Shown here: positions 1-8,761 of the stretch, one piece after another | How the letters are laid out: every line of letters starts with the position of its first letter | How positions within the stretch are numbered: position 1 is the first letter of the stretch | NCBI GenBank assembly: GCA_020248405.1 | Contig: JADCHQ010000029.1 | Location: forward strand, 1 to 49,413 | Origin: Rhodocyclaceae bacterium | GTDB taxonomy: Bacteria; Pseudomonadota; Gammaproteobacteria; Burkholderiales; Ga0077523 | Direction: 5' to 3' | DNA length: 49,413 nt | Position numbers and translations under genes: made by a program | Notes under the pieces: generated by a model | The model's database searches: none | Seen by the model: only the letters and a program-made list of their open reading frames with translations | What the model was told of the DNA's origin: nothing

Positions 1-1
1 C

Positions 2-103
2 TACCGGGGGCTGGAGAAGAACGCCAACCGGCTGTTCGTGACGTGCGCCCTGGCGAACTTGTACGTCGTACGCGGCCACTTGCTGGCGCGCGCACAGGCG
101 TAG
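2..103 (+). mobile_element. 3' end of an IS5-family-like transposase gene (truncated by the window edge)
   Basis: The window opens inside a reading frame of 33 codons that ends with TAG at 101-103. It encodes a peptide starting YRGLEKNANRLF, followed by a hydrophobic stretch and a basic end (RGHLLARAQA). This is the pattern of the extreme C-terminus of IS5/IS1182-type DDE transposases (YRGLxKN, then a helix ending near RRxLL). The catalytic core lies outside the window, so integrity cannot be judged. No clear terminal inverted repeat could be fixed downstream. The assignment rests on a short motif only. Confidence 0.6.
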
Positions 104-423
104 TCCGCCCGAAATGGGCCTTCGGGGTGCCGCGAGGTGGCTCGAGGGGAAAAAAAGACAGCAGGGGACAGCGCAATCGCGCAGAAATCTGCACCGGGTC
201 GACTATGTCGAACTTTGCGCACGTTTGATCAGACGTTCCTTAAAGTGAAGAGACCATGCCGCGACGGCACTGCCCTCATGGTTATGCAGCCGCAGGAGTC
301 CATGCAACGCAGGACTCCATGCAGCCCCTGGCCGCACGTACCAGTGAGGGACAGTTTGCGGCAGGTCAAGGCGAAAGGCCTGCCGGTAAGGCACGAAGGA
401 GATCATGAAAAAAGGAGAGCGGC
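104..423. other. Intergenic region between the transposase end and the DUF883-like gene
   Basis: This 320-bp stretch has no credible gene. The right end of the insertion sequence should lie in it, but I cannot define the inverted repeat. Its last bases carry an AAAGGAG ribosome binding site (411-417) for the gene at 424. A promoter for the following small operon is presumably here; I do not see a strong sigma70 match. Confidence 0.5.
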
Positions 424-684
424 ATGACAGCCAGCAGCGGTCTCAAGGCAGAGTTGGACGCCATCCGGGCGGAGCTTTCCCTGCTGCGGCAGCAGGCAGG
501 CCCGGCCGAGGGCGAAGCCGGGTCGGCCGGAGCGGGCCCATGGAGCACTCAACTAGCGGAACTCAACCGCCTGGTGCAAGACATGCTGGCCGATGCCGAG
601 GAGACGGTGGCCGAACACCCTGTGGCGACCATCGCCGGGGCGCTGGCGCTGGGCATTCTCATCGGCCGGCTCACCGCGCGGTAA
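424..684 (+). CDS. DUF883/YqjD-like membrane-anchored protein
   Basis: An 86-residue protein. Residues 1-25 are a charged amphipathic helix, followed by a Gly/Ala/Pro-rich stretch, a second helix (LAELNRLVQDMLADAEE), and a C-terminal transmembrane segment of about 18 residues in a glycine-rich context (HPVATIAGALALGILIGR) ending in Arg. This is the layout of the ElaB/YqjD/DUF883 family, small inner-membrane proteins associated with ribosomes or stress in E. coli. The family is normally about 100 residues. The gene has a good ribosome binding site (AAAGGAG) and lies 13 bp before a YqjE-like gene, the pairing seen in yqjDE operons. Function in this organism is inferred from family and context only. 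Confidence 0.75.
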   Translation: MTASSGLKAELDAIRAELSLLRQQAGPAEGEAGSAGAGPWSTQLAELNRLVQDMLADAEETVAEHPVATIAGALALGILIGRLTAR

Positions 685-697
685 CGGAGGCACTTCC

Positions 698-1165
698 ATG
701 ACCATGACCACGCTTTCCCGCCAGATTCGCCTCATGTTGCGCGCCGAGATTCTGGTGATCCAGGCCAAGCTGACCTTCGCCGCCCGGCGCGGCACCATGC
801 TGGCCTTCGCGCTGTTGTTCGCCGGGCTGGGGCTCGTGTTCCTCAATATGGGCCTGTTCGCCTGGCTGAGTCCGCTGTGGGGGCCGGTCTGGACACCCAT
901 AGGCCTTGGTTTCATCAACCTGATGCTCGCGGTAGCGGCGATGGCGCTGGCCGCCCTCGCCAAGCCTGGTCCGGAACTGCAGCTGGCCGAGGAGATCCGC
1001 GCCATGGCTGGCGAATCGCTGGAAGCCGAGTTCCGCTCGACGCCGTTGCTCGGCATGCTTGGTGGTGGCGGTTCGGCGGCAGCCGGCCTGCTGGCGCCAG
1101 CCATGTCGATGATCATCGGCGCGCTGGGGAGGCGGCGCCGGCAGCCGGGTCGAACACAGGGGTAG
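698..1165 (+). CDS. Phage-holin-family (YqjE-like) inner membrane protein
   Basis: 155 residues. The ATG at 698 is chosen because GGAGG sits at 686-690; longer in-frame starts would overlap the upstream gene. An N-terminal cytoplasmic helix is followed by two hydrophobic segments (about residues 32-53 and 62-86) separated by a short WLSPLWGP loop, then a charged segment and a glycine-rich tail ending in RRRRQPGR. This matches the phage holin family / YqjE (DUF1469) proteins that follow YqjD-like genes. The name is historical; in this context it is a housekeeping membrane protein and not evidence of a prophage. The C-terminal arginine-rich end may be extended or altered, because the usual third gene of the operon is not recognisable downstream. 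Confidence 0.75.
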   Translation: MTMTTLSRQIRLMLRAEILVIQAKLTFAARRGTMLAFALLFAGLGLVFLNMGLFAWLSPLWGPVWTPIGLGFINLMLAVAAMALAALAKPGPELQLAEEIRAMAGESLEAEFRSTPLLGMLGGGGSAAAGLLAPAMSMIIGALGRRRRQPGRTQG

Positions 1166-1995
1166 GATTTTTGCGGGCGATGCCTCCGGCCAGAAGCCCC
1201 ATGGCGGGAGAGGCCAGCACCCTGCCCAGCGCGATGGCCACCAGCGCCGATCCGCGGCCCCCACTGGGATGCGTTCACGAGCGTGCTCGACCAGATCAAA
1301 GCGCAGCTGATGAAACTTCTCACGCGCCCAGGCCATCTGGTGGAAGACCAGGACACGAGCTGGCTTGCGAACGCGGAAACGGACGCGCACGCGCACGCTC
1401 CGCCGCGTGGCTGAGAGCGGCCTCATGCACCTATCGAATCGCTTTGGGTCCCAGCTCCAGCCAGACAGGTGCTCGGCTTGTGCACTGTGTCCGGCCGGGA
1501 GGAGAAGCTGCAAACTGCGCGTCTAAGGCCCCGTCGCAGTGCCGCTGCAGACCTTGCCCAACCGGGGCCAAGGTGGCGTCGGCGACAACGCAGGTGAAGT
1601 GACCGCCTGACATGGCCGCGTAGCGGTCGTCAACTCCGGCTCAAACAATGTTCCTGTGTTCGTGGGCAGTGGCTACCCCGGCGCAATGAGGCCGGAGAAG
1701 GTCTTGCCCCGCCATGGGCAGTCCCGGCAGCATCCGCTTTGCCGAAGATCACCTCGACACCGTGGCCGGCAAGTTCGCCCAGGCGGGTTTCGCGGCTGCT
1801 TGACAGCGCGGCGCGCACGCTGGCCGACGGCTTTTTCGCGCGCTTCCTTTGGGTGGTGGCACCGCCCTCCGCGGGCGTTGGCTCGGCCGACGCTGGGTGT
1901 GCCGCTTTGCGGGGTGCGGCGGTGCCGCCGGCAGTGTGGGTCCTGCTGCTGCGTTGAGCCGCGGTGCCCCGAAGGCCGGGCTGTTTCTCGACTCG
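1166..1995. other. About 830 bp with no convincing gene; possible degraded coding remnants
   Basis: I see no complete gene. Two short stretches look as if they were once coding. One is a plus-strand stop-free frame from 1166 to about 1411, in frame with the preceding gene after its stop; its last 48 codons read like a real C-terminus (DAFTSVLDQIKAQLMKLL...). The other is a 29-codon plus-strand ORF (1714-1803) starting MGSPGSIRFAEDH. Neither has a recognisable family or a good ribosome binding site. The stretch may be a decayed third gene of the yqjDE-like operon plus other debris. Confidence 0.4.
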
Positions 1996-2790
1996 TCAAG
2001 TCCTGTAAGAGTCGTCCACGCGGTCGAGCATGCGTAGCGCTGCCGGCCATTCGGGGTGACGAACGGCGGCGCCGGCCTGCGCGTCGCCGCCCTCGAACTG
2101 CTGGCGGGTACGCGCCATTACCGCAGGCGGGATGCGGTTTAGCTGGCCAGCGGCCATGGCGCGCAGTTGCACGCCGGCGGCCACCTCGAACTGGTACAGC
2201 CGCACCCAGGCCCAGGTGATGCTGGGGCCGCACACCACCACGCCGTGGTTGCGCAGCACCAGGGTGTGATTCGCGGGCCCCAGATCCTCCACCAGCCGCC
2301 GCTTCTCGTCCTCGTCGAGCGCGATTCCCTCGAAGGCGTGGTACCCCACGCGCTCGTGAAACTGGCAGCCCTCCTGGGACAAGGGCACGAAATCCGTTTC
2401 CACCGCAGCCAGGGCCACGGCGTTGGGCGAGTGGGTGTGAGCCACGCACTGCAGGTCGGGGCGCGCTGCGTGGATGGCGGTGTGGATCACGGCGCCGGCG
2501 TGGTTGATGGGGTAGGGCGAATCGGCCGCCTTGTTGCCCGCCAGATCGATCTTCACCAGGTTGGATGCCCGGATTTCGTCATAGGCCAGCCCGAAGGCGT
2601 TGATGAGGATGTGTTCGGTGCCGGGGATGCGCGCGGTGATGTGGTTGTATACCTGTGAATCCCAGCCGTGGTGGCGCACCAGCCGATAGCAGGCCGCCAG
2701 CTCCACGCGGGTTTGCCACTCCAGCGCGGAACAGTCCTCGGGGACGGGACCGTACTCGATGTGCTGCAGCTCGATGGGATTGACGTGCAT
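1996..2790 (-). CDS. Class II aldolase/adducin-family protein
   Basis: 264 residues from the ATG at 2790; the longer in-frame start would add a poorly conserved Arg-rich leader. The fold signatures of class II (zinc) aldolases are present: an N-terminal helical region (LAACYRLVRHHGW), the glycine/serine phosphate-loop region (YNHITARIPG), the zinc-binding HTHSPNA motif, and the later LRNHGVV histidine. Members include L-fuculose/L-ribulose phosphate aldolases and decarboxylases, but this longer adducin-like subgroup (about 260 residues) usually has no assigned substrate. It stands alone on the minus strand, separated from the carboxylase gene by a PIN remnant, so context does not suggest a role in the neighbouring CO2-fixation cluster. 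Confidence 0.85.
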   Translation of the reverse strand: MHVNPIELQHIEYGPVPEDCSALEWQTRVELAACYRLVRHHGWDSQVYNHITARIPGTEHILINAFGLAYDEIRASNLVKIDLAGNKAADSPYPINHAGAVIHTAIHAARPDLQCVAHTHSPNAVALAAVETDFVPLSQEGCQFHERVGYHAFEGIALDEDEKRRLVEDLGPANHTLVLRNHGVVVCGPSITWAWVRLYQFEVAAGVQLRAMAAGQLNRIPPAVMARTRQQFEGGDAQAGAAVRHPEWPAALRMLDRVDDSYRT

Positions 2791-2876
2791 GGCGGGCTCT
2801 CGGGGCGCGTTCGTGACGTGTGCAGTGTAGCGGCTCCGGCGCCTCCGAGTCCCGAAGGGACCAGGCGCCCGCGGTG

Positions 2877-3164
2877 CCGCCCTTCGAAGTGACAAACGCG
2901 CTGCTCATGGCGCAACGGCGGCGCCGCAATTCGGCGAGCGCGGCCGATGAGCTCGAAGAGGCTTTCGGGGCGCTGCCCATCGCCATCGCGCCGGCCGATG
3001 CCCCTGCCGCGGTCCGCGCGGCAAGGCTTGCCTGCGCCCATGGGCTGTCGGTATCTGTCGCCACCTGTCTCGAACTGGCCCGCCAACGGCGCTTCGCCAT
3101 GGCCAGCGTCGACGAAAAACTGTGCAAGGCCGTCAGCCCCGACGGGCTGGCGCTGGCGGACTGA
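2877..3164 (+). pseudogene. Truncated PIN-domain (VapC-like) toxin remnant
   Basis: A plus-strand frame encodes the C-terminal two thirds of a PIN-domain nuclease. It has the EVTNALLMAQRRRR helix (the family's WxxEVANVLL segment), the LPIAI strand, and the end segment GLSVSVATCLELARQR followed by FAMASVDEKL. These match the usual YDAxYLELAxRRxLPLATLDxxL, but the first Asp of that motif is replaced (SVA). The N-terminal strand with the first catalytic Asp is absent and no antitoxin gene is next to it. The frame can be opened at an ATG at 2820, but the leader is unrelated sequence. I read this as a decayed toxin gene. Confidence 0.55.
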
Positions 3165-3222
3165 TCCACCCCGGGCCGCACCCGGCGCCCCGGGGTGAAC
3201 CCCTCGGGGGCAGCCCGGTTCG

Positions 3223-6200
3223 CTACCGGCCGTCAGTCCACCTGGCGATCTCGCCCCGCAGGCGTTCTACCAGCGCCGGGCGAAGTTCGCGGGCCGGCAG
3301 GATGGTGTCCAGCGAGCCCACTGCAAGGGCGCGCTCGACGCTGTGCACCTGGTCGAATTCACGGCCCAGGGTGGTGCGCGCGTCGGCGTCGGCGGCAGCC
3401 AGGGCGGATTCGTAGGCTTCCTGAGCTACGCGGCGCTCGTGGCTGTTGCCCGTGCCCAGGGCCGCTCGTGCAGCCACCACCCGCGGATCGGCCAGGGCGG
3501 TGTCCTCCACGCGCCGGGCGAAGATCACCGCTGCCGCCGCGCTGCCGCCGATGACGCTGGCGTAGCTGCCCTGCAGGGCGCTCACATCCAGGCGCTCGGA
3601 GAGCCGTTTGGAGAACACCACGTAGGCGCCGCCGTGGTAGCGCGCGATGACGCAGAAGATCATCGGGCCGTCGAACTCCACCACCGCCCGCCCGATCTCG
3701 GCGCCGTACTCCAGTTGACGCTCTCGCAGCGATTCGGGTGAGCCGTCGAAGCCTGACAGGTTGGCCAGCACCACCACCGGGGCGATGCCGCTCGAGGCGC
3801 GGATGGCGCGTGCCACCTTGCGCGAGGAGTGGGGGAAGAGGGTGCCGCTCGCCCAGGTGCCGGGGCCGTCCACGGGACGTGGCCCGCGCCGCGGCAGGGG
3901 TGTGGACTCGATGCCGATCACGGTGACGGGCTGGCCGCCGAGCTGGCCGTGCATGGCCACCGCTGTCTCGCCGCCTGCCATGCCGCTCCAGCGCTCCAGC
4001 GGCGGGGCGTCCTGGTCGAGCACCGCCTCGATCACCGGCCGGATGGAGAAGGGCCGCTTGCGGCCGGGGTTACCGGTCTCGCTGAAGATCTCGCCCACGG
4101 TGGCGAAGCCGCCGCTGCCCGAGTAGGGCGCCGCGGTCACGTCGCGGGCGGCGGGATCGGCGCTGAGCGCCGCGCGCGCCAGCCGCTCGCCCGGGGCCAC
4201 GTAGGTGTACTCGTAGTGGCGCAGCAGCAGCTGGTAGGCGCCGTACAGGTCGGGTGCCGTGTATTGCGCCTGGCCGTTGGGCTCCATGATGTCCAGGCCG
4301 CCGATGGCTTCATTGGTGGCGCCGGACACCGAGCCCGACACTTCGAGGGCCTGCTTGCCCGTGAGCACCATGTAGCCCCGCGGGGTCATGATGAGCGTGC
4401 CCTTGCAGTGCATGAGCATGGTGGCCTCGGCGTTCCAGTAGGACTGGGCGCCCACGCAGGGGCCGTCCACCAGCAGGTGCATCACGCCGCCACGGGCGGT
4501 GAATTCCACGATCCGCCGCAGCACCGCAGCGGTCCAGTCGAGGTTCTCCGTGCCCGAGTCGAAGGCGATCTTGGCGCCGCCCGACAGCGCCACCCACTCC
4601 ACCGGCAGGCGCTGCTGCTCGGCGTAGTCGATGGCCGCCACCACGCGCCGGCATTCCGGCTCGCCCAGGGAGCCCATCTCCTTGGTGGGATCGCCGATCA
4701 GCAGCACCCGGCGCAGGCCCTCGGGGAAGCGCGGCGAACCGTTGGTGATGAGGCCCACCACCACATTGGCGCGGTTCTCGCCATAGGCCCGCCCCGGCAC
4801 CGGCACCAGTGCGCCGCCGGCATCGTCCAGGTCCAGTTCCTCGAAGTGGCCGCGTTTCTCGGCCTGCGTGCCCTCGCGCATGGTGAGCCAGGCCACCAGT
4901 TCGTACGGATAGAACAGCCGGCGGCGCCGTGCCGTGAGCACCTTCTGCTCGTAGGCGGTGCGCACCGCCACGGGCCGGGTGCGCGGCAGCACCAGCTCCA
5001 CCCGCGGTCCCAGGGTGATGGGGTCGCGCCACTCCACGGTAAGCTCGTGGGCCGGCTGGCCGTCGCCCAGGTCGAAGCGGCCCAACAGCGAGATCTTCTC
5101 CAGGCCCAGATCGAAGGTGGAGGGCAGCAGCCGCTCTGCGAGCGCGTGTAGCTGCTCGCGCCGGAGCGCCACCACCGGGCCGATGCACAGCGCCATGCGG
5201 TTCAGCGCCGGGGCCTTGGGGCCCGCGGCGCGCAGGCTCACCCGCAGCGCCTGGGCGGTTTCTAGGAACACCTGCTCGAAGGCCGGCACGCGTATGAAGT
5301 GGCCGTCCACCTCGGGGTCGAAGCGCTCCACCTCGGCCAGCGCCAGCATGCGATCGTCGCCAGGCGCCGAGGCGCGCAGCATCAGGATGCCGGGCGGGTC
5401 GGGCAGGCGCGACAAATTGAAGGCGCCGAAGCGCGACAGCTCGTGGGCTACCGGGCTGTCGGGATGACTGTCGCGCAGCCGTGCGTCCTCGCGCATGGCC
5501 GTGCCCTCGCGCACGTAGCTGCGGGTGCGAAGCTCGCCATCCTCACTCCACAGGATGGTGAAGCGTCCGCGGGGCGTAGCAGCGGCCGTTTCCAGGTCGG
5601 TGAGTTGTGGCGAGGCGAGCAGCAGCGCTTCCACCTCGGCGTCCTCGGGCAGCGCGGCGAGCGCTTGCGGCAATTGCGCCGAGGACGCCAGCAACAGGCC
5701 GGTCACGCCATGGCCGTCGCGCGTCTGGGCGCGGCGGCGGGGCACGGCGCCGGGCAGCGGGGGTTCGGCTTCCTGGGGCCCGCCGCCATGCAGGCTGGCC
5801 AGCAGGAGCGCCAGGGTGGCCTGGCCGTCCAGGGGCGAGTCGGGCGCGGTGAGCGCCCGCGCCAGCGCCGCGCGCGGCAGGGCCAGAAGTTGATCGTGCA
5901 ACGCGGCGCGCTCGCCGGGCGCGGCGGCAGCCAGGCGCGCCAGGCCGCCCAGGGCCGCGGCGGCGTGCTCTTCCTGTTGCTGGTGGCGGGCCGGTTCGTC
6001 GAACCAGCGGTAGATCAGGTTCCACGCCGCGGTGGCCACCTGCAGGTCGAGGCGCTGCACGGCCTCGTTGGCGAGCTTCTCGAAGATCACGCGCTGTTCG
6101 GTGTCCCGTTGCACGGAGGGCGCATCGCCGGGATCGGGGCTGGACCGCGCCAGCCCGTGCAGCAGCGCCAGCGCCAGGCTGGGGGCGTCGCCGCGGTCCT

Positions 6201-8643
6201 GGTGGCGCGACTGGAACAGGCGCAGCAGGGCGATCTGCAGCGGCAAGCCGTCTTCCACTTCGGTAATGCCGTGCAGCTCGAGAAAGCGGTGCAGCCGGCG
6301 CACGAAGCGCGGCGACAGGCGTTCTTCTTCCACGTGCCGGTGGTGCACGAACCAGGTGAGCTGCTCCAGGCTGCTCTCGCGCGCGTCGTTGCGGGCGTCG
6401 TCGTAGGGGCCGGTCTTCCAGAGCTGCTCGAGGATCACGCCGGCGCGCAGCAGGCGCAGCAGGCGGCCGCGGGGCGGGGCGCTGTCGTGCTCCAGGGCCT
6501 TGAGGGCCTGAGCCGCCTCGGCCTCGGATACGTCGAAGCCCAGCAGCCGGCCCTCCAGCACGCGCAGCGGATCCACCGCCTCGGCGGCGGCCACCGTCGG
6601 CAGCTCCAGCAGCGCGGGCGCCGGCTCTGCCTGCTCGCCCGATTCCTCCAGCTCCACCAGCACTTCGCCCGCGGCCACCTGGCTCGCCACGCGTACGTGC
6701 ACGGCGCGTACCGTGCCCGCGGAGGGCGCCTCCACGGCGCTTTCCATCTTCATCACTTCGATGGTCACCAGTCGCTGGCCAGCGCTCACGCGCTCGCCGG
6801 GCTGCACGTGCACCTGGGCCACGGAGGCGGGCAGGGGGGCGCGTACGCGCCCGTCGGAGACGCGGCGGAAGCGGTGAGCCACGCCCTCCACCTCCACGTA
6901 CACCTCTGTGGCCGTGGGCACGTGCTGAATGGCGTAGCGGCGCCCGCCCATGTCGATGACGAGGGTGCGCTCGCCAGTGGAGCGGGCCCGCAGCAGGCTG
7001 GTCCACTCGCCGCAGCGCAGCCGCAACTCCTCGGGGCCCACCACCGACATCTCCACGCTCACGGGCTGGTGGTCCACCTGGTAGCGCAGCGCCACCGGGC
7101 CGGGCTCGGGAATGCTGCGCGGCAGGCCGCGCTGGGCCTCGGCCAGGAAGTTGGCGATGAAGCCGCGGCGCACCTGGCGATAGTCGCCCAGGGCGGCGGC
7201 GGCCAGCGCCACCGCCAGATGCGCCCGCGCAACGGGGCGCCGGCGCTCGGTGACATAGCCGTCCAGCCAGCGCGTGGACACGGGCGCCTGGCGGAAGGGC
7301 GTGTCCTCCAGCACCTCCAGCAGCAGCGAGCGGTTCGTGAGGCCCGACTCGAGCACGATCACCGTGTCGCGCAGCGCCGAGGCGAGCCGCACCAGAGCCT
7401 GCTCGCGGTCTTCGCCGCGGGCGATGATCTTGGCGAGCATGGAATCGAAGGCCGTGGGCACCTCGCCGCCGGCCTCGTAGCCGGAGTCCACCCGCACGCC
7501 GGGCCCCTGGGGCGGGGTGAAGCGCGCCAGCCGCCCGGCACGTGGCGCGAAGCCTTCGTCGGGGTCCTCGGCGTTCAGGCGCGCCTCGATGGCGGCGCCG
7601 CGCGCCGGCGGCGGCCCGGCCGGGTCGAGCGCCTCGCCGCGCGCCACGCGCATCTGCAGCTCCACCAGGTCCACTCCGAAGATCTCCTCGGTGACCGTGT
7701 GCTCCACCTGCAGGCGGGTGTTCATCTCCAGGAAGTAATAGGTCTTGCCGTCGGGCAGCAGCAGGTACTCGGCGGTGCCCGCGCCGGCGTAGCGGCAGGC
7801 CTTGGCCAGGCGGATGGCCGATTCGCACAGGCCCTGCTCCACCTCGGGGGTCAGCCCCGGCGCGGGCGCCTCTTCCAGCAGCTTCTGGTGGCGGCGCTGC
7901 AGCGAACAGTCGCGGGTGCCCAGCGCCCACACCGTGCCGTGGGTGTCGGCCAGCACCTGCACCTCCACATGGCGCGCCACGGGCACGAAGGCTTCCACGA
8001 ACACCGCCGGATCGCCGAAGGCGGCGGCGGCCTCGGTGGTTGCACCCTGGAAGGCCGCCGCCAGTTCCGCGCTGCTGTCCACGCGGCGGATGCCGCGGCC
8101 GCCGCCGCCGGCGGAGGCCTTGAGCAGCACGGGATAGCCGATGCGCTCGGCGATGGCCTCGGCCACCCGCGGATCGGCCACCGGCTCGCCCGACCAGGGC
8201 GACACCGGCACACCCGCCTGTTCGGCGAGCCGCTTGGCCGCCACCTTGTCGCCCAGCATGCGCATGGAGTTGGCGCTGGGGCCGATGAACACCAGGCCGC
8301 GCGCGGCGCAGGCCTCGGCGAACTCGGGGCTCTCCGCCACGAAACCCCAACCGGGCCACACCGCATCGGCGCCGGCCTGCACGGCCAGGTCGAGCACCCG
8401 GGCGTGGTCCAGATAAGCGCTGCGCGGCTTGCCTTCGGTACCGGGCACCAACGCCTCGCCCAGGCACACGGCGCGCGTGGCCAGGCGCACGAAGGGCGCA
8501 TCGGCATCGGCGTGGGTGTAGAGCGCCACCACGTCGAGCGGTTCGCGCCGCTCCCGCTGCCAGGTGCGGGCTGAGCGCATGAAGCGCACGGCGGCTTCAC
8601 CGCGGTTCACCACGGCGACAGTGTGAAAGGGCCGGACGATCAT
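3223..8643 (-). CDS. Single-chain biotin-dependent acyl-CoA carboxylase (BC-BCCP-central-CT fusion), likely acetyl-/propionyl-CoA carboxylase of the 3-HP bi-cycle
   Basis: 1806 residues. The N-terminal biotin carboxylase (about 1-450) has the glycine-rich ATP loop (KASAGGGGRGIRR) and the catalytic EMNTRLQVEH motif near residue 305. The biotinyl domain has VMKMES with the biotin-accepting Lys at residue 632. About 500 residues of mostly helical central region follow. The C-terminal carboxyltransferase (about 1190-1790) has both crotonase-like halves (GDPTKEMGSLGEPE, SGGAKIAFDSG, GSYASVIGGSAAAAVIFARR). The order BC-BCCP-central-CT is that of eukaryotic ACC, whereas bacterial ACC is normally four separate subunits and PCC two. 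It follows mcr on the same strand after 118 bp, so carboxylation of acetyl-CoA and/or propionyl-CoA for the bi-cycle is the natural inference. The substrate cannot be read from sequence. Confidence 0.85.
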   Translation of the reverse strand: MIVRPFHTVAVVNRGEAAVRFMRSARTWQRERREPLDVVALYTHADADAPFVRLATRAVCLGEALVPGTEGKPRSAYLDHARVLDLAVQAGADAVWPGWGFVAESPEFAEACAARGLVFIGPSANSMRMLGDKVAAKRLAEQAGVPVSPWSGEPVADPRVAEAIAERIGYPVLLKASAGGGGRGIRRVDSSAELAAAFQGATTEAAAAFGDPAVFVEAFVPVARHVEVQVLADTHGTVWALGTRDCSLQRRHQKLLEEAPAPGLTPEVEQGLCESAIRLAKACRYAGAGTAEYLLLPDGKTYYFLEMNTRLQVEHTVTEEIFGVDLVELQMRVARGEALDPAGPPPARGAAIEARLNAEDPDEGFAPRAGRLARFTPPQGPGVRVDSGYEAGGEVPTAFDSMLAKIIARGEDREQALVRLASALRDTVIVLESGLTNRSLLLEVLEDTPFRQAPVSTRWLDGYVTERRRPVARAHLAVALAAAALGDYRQVRRGFIANFLAEAQRGLPRSIPEPGPVALRYQVDHQPVSVEMSVVGPEELRLRCGEWTSLLRARSTGERTLVIDMGGRRYAIQHVPTATEVYVEVEGVAHRFRRVSDGRVRAPLPASVAQVHVQPGERVSAGQRLVTIEVMKMESAVEAPSAGTVRAVHVRVASQVAAGEVLVELEESGEQAEPAPALLELPTVAAAEAVDPLRVLEGRLLGFDVSEAEAAQALKALEHDSAPPRGRLLRLLRAGVILEQLWKTGPYDDARNDARESSLEQLTWFVHHRHVEEERLSPRFVRRLHRFLELHGITEVEDGLPLQIALLRLFQSRHQDRGDAPSLALALLHGLARSSPDPGDAPSVQRDTEQRVIFEKLANEAVQRLDLQVATAAWNLIYRWFDEPARHQQQEEHAAAALGGLARLAAAAPGERAALHDQLLALPRAALARALTAPDSPLDGQATLALLLASLHGGGPQEAEPPLPGAVPRRRAQTRDGHGVTGLLLASSAQLPQALAALPEDAEVEALLLASPQLTDLETAAATPRGRFTILWSEDGELRTRSYVREGTAMREDARLRDSHPDSPVAHELSRFGAFNLSRLPDPPGILMLRASAPGDDRMLALAEVERFDPEVDGHFIRVPAFEQVFLETAQALRVSLRAAGPKAPALNRMALCIGPVVALRREQLHALAERLLPSTFDLGLEKISLLGRFDLGDGQPAHELTVEWRDPITLGPRVELVLPRTRPVAVRTAYEQKVLTARRRRLFYPYELVAWLTMREGTQAEKRGHFEELDLDDAGGALVPVPGRAYGENRANVVVGLITNGSPRFPEGLRRVLLIGDPTKEMGSLGEPECRRVVAAIDYAEQQRLPVEWVALSGGAKIAFDSGTENLDWTAAVLRRIVEFTARGGVMHLLVDGPCVGAQSYWNAEATMLMHCKGTLIMTPRGYMVLTGKQALEVSGSVSGATNEAIGGLDIMEPNGQAQYTAPDLYGAYQLLLRHYEYTYVAPGERLARAALSADPAARDVTAAPYSGSGGFATVGEIFSETGNPGRKRPFSIRPVIEAVLDQDAPPLERWSGMAGGETAVAMHGQLGGQPVTVIGIESTPLPRRGPRPVDGPGTWASGTLFPHSSRKVARAIRASSGIAPVVVLANLSGFDGSPESLRERQLEYGAEIGRAVVEFDGPMIFCVIARYHGGAYVVFSKRLSERLDVSALQGSYASVIGGSAAAAVIFARRVEDTALADPRVVAARAALGTGNSHERRVAQEAYESALAAADADARTTLGREFDQVHSVERALAVGSLDTILPARELRPALVERLRGEIARWTDGR

Positions 8644-8761
8644 TCGGGGGACTCCTGGGGTTCAGCCGGGAAGGACGGGGCCGCGGGCGGCGGCCGCCGG
8701 AAAAGAGGCGCTGCGCCCGCCAGAGGCGAGCCCAAGGACCGCCGCACGGGTACGCACCGCC

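Noticed and set aside
698..1165. Prophage lysis gene (holin)
   Set aside because: It follows a YqjD/DUF883-like gene and no other phage genes are near; it is the chromosomal YqjE-like member of the family.
5299..8574. Plus-strand open frame of 1091 codons opposite the carboxylase
   Set aside because: Same shadow effect; the minus-strand protein has complete catalytic motifs through the region.
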